Assembly: GCA_050118555.1 (NCBI GenBank)
Contig: JASFKQ010000187.1
Coordinates: 1 to 7,573, forward strand
From: CALKKN01 sp050118555
GTDB taxonomy: Bacteria > Pseudomonadota > Gammaproteobacteria > Xanthomonadales > SZUA-36
Direction: 5' to 3'
Length of the DNA: 7,573 nucleotides
Positions 1 to 5,338 of this stretch are shown here, one piece after another (position 1 is the stretch's first letter; every line of letters begins with the position of its first letter). A program made the translations under genes and the position numbers. Under the pieces are notes generated by a model that searched no databases, was not told the DNA's origin, and saw only the letters and a program-made list of their open reading frames with translations.

Positions 1-29
1 CTGGGTAAGACTCCTCAGTCCCAATTAGA

Positions 30-55
30 GGGCGGCCTTGGCCGCCCTTTTTTTT
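30..55 (+). terminator. Rho-independent terminator of an off-window plus-strand gene
   Basis: The arms GGGCGGC (30-36) and GCCGCCC (41-47) form a seven-pair, all-GC stem around the four-base loop CTTG, followed immediately by eight T residues (48-55). This is the classic intrinsic terminator form for plus-strand transcription. The gene it ends lies left of the window; bases 1-29 are too short to show which one. The minus-strand side has no matching run of T after the stem, so it should act mainly on rightward transcripts. Confidence 0.9.
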
Positions 56-390
56 GAACCTGTCCGTGGGGTGATTTTGCGGGTGCTGGCTTGGTTCTTT
101 CCGCCCATGCTTGGTCTTCACTCACCACATAGCTGGCCCGGACGTTGTGCCAGTATTCCGGATGCCGGCGCAGGACAGGTGCGGCTGGGCGCAGGGCTGG
201 ACTGAGGCTCATAGCCTTAGCTATGGGCTGAAGGAAGCTCAAGTCCAGGCGTGCATGGACAAGCCAGGGCCGGGATGCTGGTGCAATGTTCGGGCTCTTG
301 GCTATGAGGTTCGCTCCAGACCAGCGCCTGGACGCAAATCCCCGGCGCCATCATCCCGCAAAATCACCCCACGGACAGGCTTTGAGCCTG
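56..390 (+). repeat. Long imperfect inverted repeat; candidate structured RNA or palindromic mobile-repeat relic
   Basis: Bases 59-83 are the exact reverse complement of 355-379 (25 bp, no mismatch). Pairing continues inward with small loops: 84-94 with 342-353, 98-107 with 329-338, 108-111 with 323-326, 113-117 with 318-322, 128-134 with 300-306. A block of 27 consecutive pairs follows (135-161 with 270-296), then 165-169 with 263-268, 197-203 with 242-248, and a terminal hairpin CATAGC-CTTA-GCTATG (210-225). By hand about 100 pairs form. In the 27-pair block the seven non-Watson-Crick pairs (135, 141, 144, 148, 149, 154, 157) are all G.U as plus-strand RNA; as minus-strand RNA they would be A.C. 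This favours a plus-strand transcript under structural selection, but I see no convincing promoter, and the terminator at 30-55 lies just upstream. It sits between convergent transcripts. Alternatives are a MITE-like element or a decayed inverted duplication. The open frames crossing it show no recognisable protein. Confidence 0.8.
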
Positions 391-419
391 ATTGGGGTGT
401 TAGCTTGGGTGCTGGCTTG
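384..419 (+). repeat. Partial direct copy of the left end of the inverted repeat
   Basis: This stretch matches 56-93 in the same orientation. GA(A/G)CCTG, TGGGGTG and a 13-base identity GGGTGCTGGCTTG (81-93 and 407-419) occur in the same order, with a 2-base length difference and a diverged middle. It begins directly after the right arm. CAGGCT (376-381) can pair with AGCCTG (385-390), and CACCCCA (365-371) with TGGGGTG (393-399), giving a local hairpin that competes with the long-range stem. It ends 10 bases short of the stop codon of the minus-strand gene at 429. Confidence 0.7.
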
Positions 420-428
420 TCGGAGCGG

Positions 429-1193
429 TCAGTCTGTGCTGTACTCGCTGGCCTCGGGCATGACTTTGACCATCATGTTCTGGCCGGCTTTAAAAGTCGA
501 ACCCCAGTCGCTCATGAAGTCATCGAATGCCTCGGCGCTGCCCAGCTCCTTGCTCATGATGTCGTAGAAGGATGGCTTCTTGTCTGACATGCCGGCCCAT
601 CCCTTGCTCGGTATCGCAAACGTGATCTGGTTGCCGGGCCCGCCAGAGGCCACGGAGATGAATCCGAAACGGCCGGGGAAGTCGTTGGCTTTCATCGTGT
701 CGACGATCTTTCTCAGACCGCGGCGGAACTTCCCGTATTGGCCGCTCTGTACGTACCACCGTTCCAACTGGAAGTGGGTATAGTCCTTCATGTCTTCGGG
801 CCAATAGCTGAATTCATTCATGTCCTTGGTCATCATGCGCACTGCGTGGTCGATGTGCGGCGCCACGTTCTTGCTGAACATTGCGTCGGCCTCGTCGTCC
901 CAGTCGTGTTCTGCATCGAAGTCGGACCAATTGTGCTCGCCGGAGCGCGCGAGGTAGGTGCCCGTATCGGGCCCGGTCAGCACCTCGTACCAGGTGTACT
1001 CCATGTGGCCCGGGAATTTGGCGACAAAGTGATGGTAGTCCGTTATGGCTTTTACCAGTTCGGCTTCGTGGCCTGGCTTGGGCGTTATGTGCACTACGGT
1101 TGCGACGCCTTCGTTTTCCTGAGCCAGTAGCGGGCCGGTGAAGGCTATGCCGGCGAGCACAATGAATAAGACAGTTGAAATGCTCAGTTTCAT
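429..1193 (-). CDS. Exported protein with two tandem dimeric alpha/beta-barrel (ABM-like) repeats, function unknown
   Basis: This encodes 254 residues. The N-terminus is a standard Sec signal peptide: MKLS, a hydrophobic core at about 5-18, and a likely cut after LLA (22-24). The mature protein is thus probably periplasmic or, less likely, secreted. The rest appears to be two related halves, about 30-125 and 138-247. Each starts with a beta strand (ATVVHITPKPG; THFQLERWYVQSG), continues with an amphipathic helix (HEAELVKAITDYHHFV; GQYGKFRRGLRKIVDTM), then beta strands, and ends in a helix and strand. That order suits the ferredoxin-like fold of antibiotic-biosynthesis-monooxygenase and related stress-response barrel domains. 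I see no cofactor or catalytic motif that would assign a reaction. The mature part is rich in acidic, Trp, Phe and His residues. The start is set by GAGGAG (complement of 1201-1206) seven bases before the ATG. It lies 113 bp downstream of the symporter gene on the same strand and probably has its own promoter. The fold call is inference by eye. Confidence 0.8.
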   Translation of the reverse strand: MKLSISTVLFIVLAGIAFTGPLLAQENEGVATVVHITPKPGHEAELVKAITDYHHFVAKFPGHMEYTWYEVLTGPDTGTYLARSGEHNWSDFDAEHDWDDEADAMFSKNVAPHIDHAVRMMTKDMNEFSYWPEDMKDYTHFQLERWYVQSGQYGKFRRGLRKIVDTMKANDFPGRFGFISVASGGPGNQITFAIPSKGWAGMSDKKPSFYDIMSKELGSAEAFDDFMSDWGSTFKAGQNMMVKVMPEASEYSTD

Positions 1194-1221
1194 GATTAGT
1201 CTCCTCAGTGTCCTGAAAGTC

Positions 1222-1246
1222 CTGCGGCGGGCGGCAGCCGCCGCAG
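1222..1246 (-). other. GC-rich stem-loop in the leader of the exported-protein gene
   Basis: CTGCGGCGG (1222-1230) and CCGCCGCAG (1238-1246) form a perfect nine-pair stem around seven bases. It is not followed by a T run on either strand, so it is not a normal intrinsic terminator. It lies between the candidate -10 box (1257-1262) and the ribosome-binding site (1201-1206) of the gene ending at 429. It would therefore sit at the 5' end of that mRNA, where it could stabilise the message or affect its expression. It could also slow transcription leaving the symporter gene. Confidence 0.55.
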
Positions 1247-1256
1247 TGGCACATTC

Positions 1257-1262
1257 AGTATA
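1257..1262 (-). promoter_or_regulatory. Candidate -10 box for the exported-protein gene
   Basis: The minus strand reads TATACT here, five of six matches to the sigma-70 -10 consensus. No good -35 hexamer is seen 16-18 bases upstream, so this would be a weak or activator-dependent promoter. Transcription from it would start near 1250, giving a leader of about 57 bases that opens with the stem-loop at 1222-1246. Confidence 0.35.
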
Positions 1263-1306
1263 GACACATCTGGAATCCTTGCTCTGGCGTGGGTTCTGAC
1301 GCTGTA

Positions 1307-2602
1307 TCAGCTCGAGCGTTCGCCCGCGGGATCGTACAGCGTTCCGGCTTCGCGGTCGTTGAAGACGGCCTCGTCCAGATCCCCTTCGCTTTTGGCGACG
1401 ATGGTGGTGACGGCCGCATCGCCGGTGATGTTCACCACGGTGCGGGTCATGTCCAACAAGCGGTCGACGCCGAGGATGAGCGCGATGCCTTCTTCCGGCA
1501 GACCCACCTGGCCCAGAACGCCCGCCAGCAGAACCAGCCCGACACTCGGGATCCCCGCGGTGCCGATCGAGGCCATGATGACCATCATCACGACCATCAG
1601 GTACTGGGATACGGTCAGGTCTATGCCGTAGAACTGGGCGATGAAACCGGTGGCCAGCCCCTGCATGATCGCGGTGCCGTCCATATTGATGGTCGCCCCC
1701 AGGGGAATCGTGAACGATGCGATCCGGTTGTTGACACCCACCCGGTTCTCGACGGCATCGAGCGTGACCGGGATGGTCGCGTTGCTTGACGCGGTGGAAA
1801 ACGCGAACATCATTGCGGCCCGCATCTTGAACAGGAACGTCAGCGGGTTCACGCGCCCCAGCAGCGTAAGCAACAGCGGGTAGACGACGAGCGCCTGCAG
1901 AAACAGAACGGCAAACACGAGCACGATGTACTTGCCGACGGCCATGAAATCAGCGGCATTGCTGGTGGCCGCCAGGGTGGCGATCAGTGCGAAAACGCCG
2001 TACGGCGCCACCTCCATGACGATCGCGACCAGCTTCATGATGACCTGGTTGAAATCCATGAACCAGCTGGCAATCCGCTTGCCCCGCTCGCCGCTCAGCG
2101 TCATCGCCAGGCCCAGCAGGATCGAGAACACGATGATTGGCAGCATCCGGGCGTCCGCCATCGCGGCCACGGGATTGTTCGGCACCATGTCGATCAGAAC
2201 CTGGGAGAACGGTGTGACGGCCGCGATGTCCTGGGTCGTCGCGGCTGTCGGGTGCGCCCCGATGCCGGGTTTGAAGATGACTGCCGCCAGCAGGGCCATG
2301 GTGACGGCCACACCGGTGGTAATCAGGTAAAGGCCGACGGTTTTTCCGCCCACCCGGCCGAGAATTTTCGGGTCGGACAGCGAGCTGACGCCGCAGATCA
2401 GGGACACGAACACCAGCGGTACGACCAGCATCTTCAGCAGCGCGATGAACACCTGCCCGACGACCCGGAACAGGCCGTCGACCAGCCAGACCTGGGACCA
2501 GTCCGGATTGCCGATCAAACTGATGATGCCGCCGCAGATGGCTCCGAGCACCATCGCGATGAAAATCTTGGTGCTCAGGTTCATCGGTTTCTTTTTCGGC
2601 AT
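1307..2602 (-). CDS. Dicarboxylate/amino acid:cation symporter (DAACS), GltP/GltT type
   Basis: This 431-residue inner-membrane carrier belongs to the sodium- or proton-coupled glutamate/aspartate/dicarboxylate transporter family; the usual length is 420-440. Family hallmarks are in order: eight hydrophobic segments; the serine-rich first re-entrant loop with SSNATIP (272-278); PLGATINMDGT (300-310), the cation-binding NMDGT motif; the second hairpin with GTAGIPS (347-353); and DRLLDMTRTVVNITGD (380-395). D384, R387 and N391 match Asp394, Arg397 and Asn401 of the archaeal aspartate transporter GltPh. The arginine favours acidic amino acid substrates over neutral ones. The motifs differ from the DctA branch (NLDGTS), so C4-dicarboxylate uptake is less likely. 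I chose the ATG at 2600-2602, preceded by AAGGAA (complement of 2608-2613) at five-base spacing. A second in-frame ATG at 2582-2584 would remove six residues (MPKKKP). The frame stays open to 3061, but that part is antisense to glnS and not transporter-like. The gene is divergent from glnS. Family confidence is very high; the exact substrate is inference. Confidence 0.93.
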   Translation of the reverse strand: MPKKKPMNLSTKIFIAMVLGAICGGIISLIGNPDWSQVWLVDGLFRVVGQVFIALLKMLVVPLVFVSLICGVSSLSDPKILGRVGGKTVGLYLITTGVAVTMALLAAVIFKPGIGAHPTAATTQDIAAVTPFSQVLIDMVPNNPVAAMADARMLPIIVFSILLGLAMTLSGERGKRIASWFMDFNQVIMKLVAIVMEVAPYGVFALIATLAATSNAADFMAVGKYIVLVFAVLFLQALVVYPLLLTLLGRVNPLTFLFKMRAAMMFAFSTASSNATIPVTLDAVENRVGVNNRIASFTIPLGATINMDGTAIMQGLATGFIAQFYGIDLTVSQYLMVVMMVIMASIGTAGIPSVGLVLLAGVLGQVGLPEEGIALILGVDRLLDMTRTVVNITGDAAVTTIVAKSEGDLDEAVFNDREAGTLYDPAGERSS

Positions 2603-2614
2603 TGGAATTCCTTG

Positions 2615-2642
2615 TTGGCGGGCCGGCTGAATACGGTAGAAT
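2615..2642 (+). promoter_or_regulatory. Candidate sigma-70 promoter for glnS
   Basis: TTGGCG (2615-2620) and TAGAAT (2637-2642) are separated by 16 bases. The -10 matches five of six consensus bases and the -35 matches four of six. Initiation would fall near 2649, leaving a leader of about 74 bases before the glnS ATG. The site overlaps the candidate promoter for the divergent symporter gene. Confidence 0.4.
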
Positions 2643-2668
2643 TTAACGCTTCCCGGGGCAAGTCCCAA
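2640..2668 (-). promoter_or_regulatory. Candidate sigma-70 promoter for the symporter gene
   Basis: On the minus strand TTGGGA (complement of 2663-2668) and TAAATT (complement of 2640-2645) are spaced by 17 bases. Each matches four of six consensus positions. The -10 shares bases 2640-2642 with the -10 of the glnS candidate, so the two divergent promoters would compete for polymerase. No palindromic operator was identified. Confidence 0.33.
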
Positions 2669-2722
2669 TCCGGGCGGGCCGTGAATACGCCGGCCAGACG
2701 AATTGACCAGGACCAGGGTGTC

Positions 2723-4432
2723 ATGAGCAGCGATAACGCCAGTACGCCAACCAATTTTATTCGCAACATCATCATCGCGGATCTCGAAAGTGGCAAGCAC
2801 CAGGAAATCGTTACGCGGTTTCCGCCCGAGCCGAACGGCCATCTGCACATCGGCCACGCCAAGTCGATCTGCCTCAATTTCGGGGTGGCTGCGGAGTTCG
2901 GTGGTCGCACCAACCTGCGCTTCGACGACACCAATCCGTTGAAGGAAAACGAGGACTTCATGCTGGCCATCATGGAGGACGTGCGCTGGCTCGGTTTCGA
3001 GTGGGACCAGTTGCGGCACGCCTCGGATTATTTCGAGCAGCTGTACGAGTACGCGCTGCACCTGATCCGCACGGACAAGGCCTATGTCGAGGAGCTGACT
3101 GCCGACGAGATCAGGGAATACCGCGGCACGCTGACCGAACCCGGTCGGGAGAGCCCCTGGCGGAACCGGCCGGCGGAAGAGAGCCTGGACCTGTTCGAGC
3201 GCATGAAGGCCGGCGAGTTCGAGGACGGCAAGTACGTGCTGCGGGCAAAGGTCGACATGGCCTCACCGAACATCAACCTGCGCGACCCGGTGGTTTACCG
3301 GATTCGGAACGCCGCCCATCACCGCACGGGCGACACCTGGCACATCTACCCCATGTACGACTGGGCGCATGGCATTTCGGACGCGATCGAAGGCATCACC
3401 CATTCGCTCTGCACGCTGGAATTCGAAGACCACCGGCCGCTTTACGACTGGTTCCTGGAAAACATCCCCGCACCCTGCCATCCGCGGCAGATCGAGTTTG
3501 CGCGGGGCAACCTCGATTACACGGTCATGAGCAAGCGGCGGCTGCGCCAACTGGTCGAAGAAGGACACGTCAGCGGTTGGGACGATCCGCGCATGCCCAC
3601 CCTGGCGGGCCTGCGCCGTCGCGGCTTCACACCGGAAGCCATCCGCTCGTTCTGGGCCGAGATGGGCATATCGAAGGCGGAAAGCATCATACCGATGACG
3701 GTGCTGGAAAACACGGTGCGCAATGACCTGAACACCCGCGCGCCGCGCACCATGGCGGTCCTCAATCCCGTCAAGGTCGTGCTGACCAACTATCCCGAGG
3801 GCGAAACCGAATGGCTCGATGCCCCGATTCATCCCCAGGACGAGTCGATGGGCACGCGGCGCGTGCCGCTGACCCGCGAGATCTGGATCGAACGTGAAGA
3901 TTTCATGGAGGAGCCCCCGCGCAAGTTTTTTCGTCTCAAGCCGGGCGGCGAGGTCCGCCTGCGCAATGCCTTCATCGTCCGCTGTACGGACGTGATCAAG
4001 GATCAGCATGGAGAAGTGACCGAGCTGCATTGCGAACTGGATCCGGAAAGTCGTACCGGCATGCCTGGCGCAAAACGCAAGGTCAAGGGCACCATCCACT
4101 GGGTTTCCGTGGAGCACGGTGTAAATGCCGAAGTCCGCCTGTGCGACCGCCTTTTCACGGTGCCCAATCCCCTGGGCGAGAAAGGGCGGGACTACCGCGA
4201 GTTCCTCAATCCGCATTCAATGGACGTGATCCAGGGCGCAGTCGTTGAACCCTCCGTGGCGGAAGGCGAACCCGGCGACTTCTACCAGTTCGAACGGAAC
4301 GGCTATTTCTGTCACGACAGCGTCGATTCCGCGCCCGGCAGGCCTGTGCTCAACCGCATCGTGACCCTGCGCGACTCCTGGGCCCGCATCGAAAAGGAAC
4401 TCGCTGCTAAGGCGGGGTCAGGCGGGAAGTAG
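2723..4432 (+). CDS. glnS: Glutaminyl-tRNA synthetase
   Basis: This cytoplasmic class I aminoacyl-tRNA synthetase joins glutamine to tRNA-Gln using ATP. It has 569 residues, close to the 554 of the E. coli enzyme. The Rossmann catalytic domain opens with RFPPEPNGHLHIGH, the HIGH motif at 42-45, followed by RFDDTNP (66-72). YDWAHGISDAIEGITHSLCTLEFEDHRPLYDW (212-243) is the GlnRS substrate-pocket region. The second class I signature is VMSKRRL (268-274), the family's form of KMSKS. The C-terminal anticodon-binding beta-barrels are complete, with EVRLRNA (410-416), KVKGTIHWVS (453-462), RLFTVPNP (476-483) and FERNGYFC (523-530). No YqeY or other extra domain is fused. The start is the ATG at 2723, where family similarity begins; the frame is open back to 2252, but that part is antisense to the transporter. 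The ribosome-binding site is weak (AGGG at 2715-2718). Having GlnS suggests Gln-tRNA is made directly rather than through GatCAB transamidation. The stop codon overlaps the first bases of the repeat at 4431-4583. Confidence 0.98.
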   Translation: MSSDNASTPTNFIRNIIIADLESGKHQEIVTRFPPEPNGHLHIGHAKSICLNFGVAAEFGGRTNLRFDDTNPLKENEDFMLAIMEDVRWLGFEWDQLRHASDYFEQLYEYALHLIRTDKAYVEELTADEIREYRGTLTEPGRESPWRNRPAEESLDLFERMKAGEFEDGKYVLRAKVDMASPNINLRDPVVYRIRNAAHHRTGDTWHIYPMYDWAHGISDAIEGITHSLCTLEFEDHRPLYDWFLENIPAPCHPRQIEFARGNLDYTVMSKRRLRQLVEEGHVSGWDDPRMPTLAGLRRRGFTPEAIRSFWAEMGISKAESIIPMTVLENTVRNDLNTRAPRTMAVLNPVKVVLTNYPEGETEWLDAPIHPQDESMGTRRVPLTREIWIEREDFMEEPPRKFFRLKPGGEVRLRNAFIVRCTDVIKDQHGEVTELHCELDPESRTGMPGAKRKVKGTIHWVSVEHGVNAEVRLCDRLFTVPNPLGEKGRDYREFLNPHSMDVIQGAVVEPSVAEGEPGDFYQFERNGYFCHDSVDSAPGRPVLNRIVTLRDSWARIEKELAAKAGSGGK

Positions 4433-4583
4433 GAACGCAAAAGACTTTCCGCCGAAGACGCCGACCACGCAGAATAGGCAGGTAATTGGCTGGTGCTGCC
4501 CGTAAACCATTGATAATTTTTTCGGCGTCTTCAGCGTCTTCAGCAGAAAATCCTTTTCTTTGATTCGCGCCCTTTGCGTTCCT
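4431..4583 (+). repeat. Palindromic dispersed repeat, copy A (after glnS)
   Basis: The 153-bp unit has terminal inverted repeats of 11 exact bases, AGGAACGCAAA (4431-4441) and TTTGCGTTCCT (4573-4583). Inner arms GAAGACGCCGA (4454-4464) and TCGGCGTCTTC (4522-4532) are also exactly complementary, and the match reaches 13 of 14 when extended. The centre contains GGCTGGTGC and AACCATTGA, both also present in copy B at 7262-7515. CGTCTTCAG occurs as tandem nine-base units near the right arm. The left end overlaps the glnS stop codon. No transposase is coded. The minus-strand frame across it reads low-complexity peptide (SAEDAEDAEKI), a type I associate from memory with spurious frames over such repeats. 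It may stabilise the 3' end of the glnS message or act in termination; no T-run terminator is seen after glnS. Confidence 0.8.
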
Positions 4584-4597
4584 GCTTTTCGATCTCA

Positions 4598-4631
4598 CAT
4601 GCCATGTAATTGCCGCATGACATACGGCATG
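4598..4631 (+). other. Imperfect hairpin upstream of lemA
   Basis: CATGCCATGT (4598-4607) can pair with ACAT (4620-4623) plus GGCATG (4626-4631), leaving an AC bulge and a 12-base loop. It lies 58 bases before the lemA ATG. As DNA it could be an operator-like dyad, and as RNA a leader hairpin. No convincing sigma-70 promoter was found between the repeat and lemA; TAAACT at 4655-4660 is the best -10 and lacks a -35 partner. Confidence 0.4.
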
Positions 4632-4689
4632 CGCGGACAACACGTGGTATTTGCTAAACTTCCGAGAGCGTCTGCATGGGAGAAGAAAA

Positions 4690-5271
4690 ATGGGTTGGAT
4701 CATCCTGGTCGTCATCGTGGCACTCGTTCTCTTTGCCATTACCATCTACAACCGCCTGGTGGCGGGTAGGAACCGCTACAAGAACGCTTTCGCGCAGATC
4801 GATGTGCAGTTGACCCGGCGCCATGACTTGATTCCCAACCTGGTCGAAACCGCCAAGGGTTACATCAAGCACGAACGTGAAACATTGGAGGCCGTCGTCA
4901 ACGCCCGGAACGCTGCGGTGTCCGGCCTGAAGGCGGCGGCCGCCGATCCGTCGGACCCGGATGCCATCAAGCGGTTGGGCGAGGCCGAGCAGGGGCTGTC
5001 CGGGGCGCTGGGCCGTCTGTTCGCCCTGTCCGAGGCGTACCCCGACCTCAAGGCCAACCAGAACATGATGCAGCTGTCGGAATCACTGACCACCACCGAG
5101 AACAAGGTCGCGTTCGCGCGCCAGGCGTACAACGACTCGGTGATGACGTATAACACGCTGCGCGAGTCGTTCCCGAACAACCTGTTCGCCGGCTGGTTCT
5201 CGTTCAAGCCCGCCGAGTTGCTGGATATCGAGGACCCGGGCAAGCGGGAGGCTCCGAAGGTCAGCTTCTAG
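4690..5271 (+). CDS. lemA: LemA family membrane-anchored protein
   Basis: This encodes 193 residues, typical for the family. A single N-terminal membrane segment (about 3-20, GWIILVVIVALVLFAITI) is followed directly by the LemA signature: YNRLVAGRNRYKNAFAQIDVQLTRRHDLIPNL at 20-51, then VETAKGYIKHERETLEAVVNAR (52-73). The distal conserved block is YPDLKANQNMMQLSESL (117-133), TENKVAFARQAYNDSVMTYNTL (136-157) and FPNNLFAGWF (161-170). The rest is expected to be a helical bundle on the outer face of the inner membrane. The molecular role of LemA proteins is not settled; they are often encoded next to M48 peptidases, as here. The ATG at 4690 was chosen because GGGAGA (4678-4683) precedes it at six bases and the membrane segment starts at once. 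An upstream TTG at 4651 would add 13 polar residues before the anchor. The M48 gene begins 67 bp downstream, so one transcript is likely. Confidence 0.93.
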   Translation: MGWIILVVIVALVLFAITIYNRLVAGRNRYKNAFAQIDVQLTRRHDLIPNLVETAKGYIKHERETLEAVVNARNAAVSGLKAAAADPSDPDAIKRLGEAEQGLSGALGRLFALSEAYPDLKANQNMMQLSESLTTTENKVAFARQAYNDSVMTYNTLRESFPNNLFAGWFSFKPAELLDIEDPGKREAPKVSF

Positions 5272-5338
5272 TGCCGGCCGGGCCGTCTCTGGTCACTAGC
5301 GCGAGCTGCATGGTTGTCCCGGGCCGCATTGTCGAAAC

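Noticed and set aside
53..385. TTTGA at 53-57 and 381-385 as a 5-bp target-site duplication around the inverted repeat
   Set aside because: The similarity continues past five bases (TTTGA(A/G)CCTG) because 384-419 is a partial copy of the left end, so it is not a clean target duplication.
56..390. Retron msr-msd or CRISPR array
   Set aside because: No reverse transcriptase is coded nearby, and there are no regularly spaced short direct repeats with unique spacers.
111..587. 158-codon plus-strand open frame across the inverted repeat, and shorter frames at 286-567 and 15-242 (minus)
   Set aside because: They run through the repeat arms, resemble no protein family, have no clear ribosome-binding sites, and the first two overlap the exported-protein gene antisense.
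1222..1246. GC stem as the intrinsic terminator of the symporter gene
   Set aside because: The stem is strong, but no T run follows on the minus strand.
2252..2722. N-terminal extension of the glnS frame
   Set aside because: It is antisense to the symporter gene and low-complexity. GlnS similarity starts just after 2723.
2603..3061. N-terminal extension of the symporter frame to 584 residues
   Set aside because: It is antisense to glnS, not membrane-like, and a good ribosome-binding site precedes the ATG at 2602. Family length fits 431 residues.
3263..4216. 317-codon minus-strand frame inside glnS
   Set aside because: It is a shadow of a highly conserved gene in GC-rich DNA, with no family resemblance.
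4407..4745. 112-codon minus-strand frame over copy A and the lemA leader
   Set aside because: It is mostly repeat-derived peptide (SAEDAEDAEKI), overlaps the glnS end and the lemA start, and has no ribosome-binding evidence.
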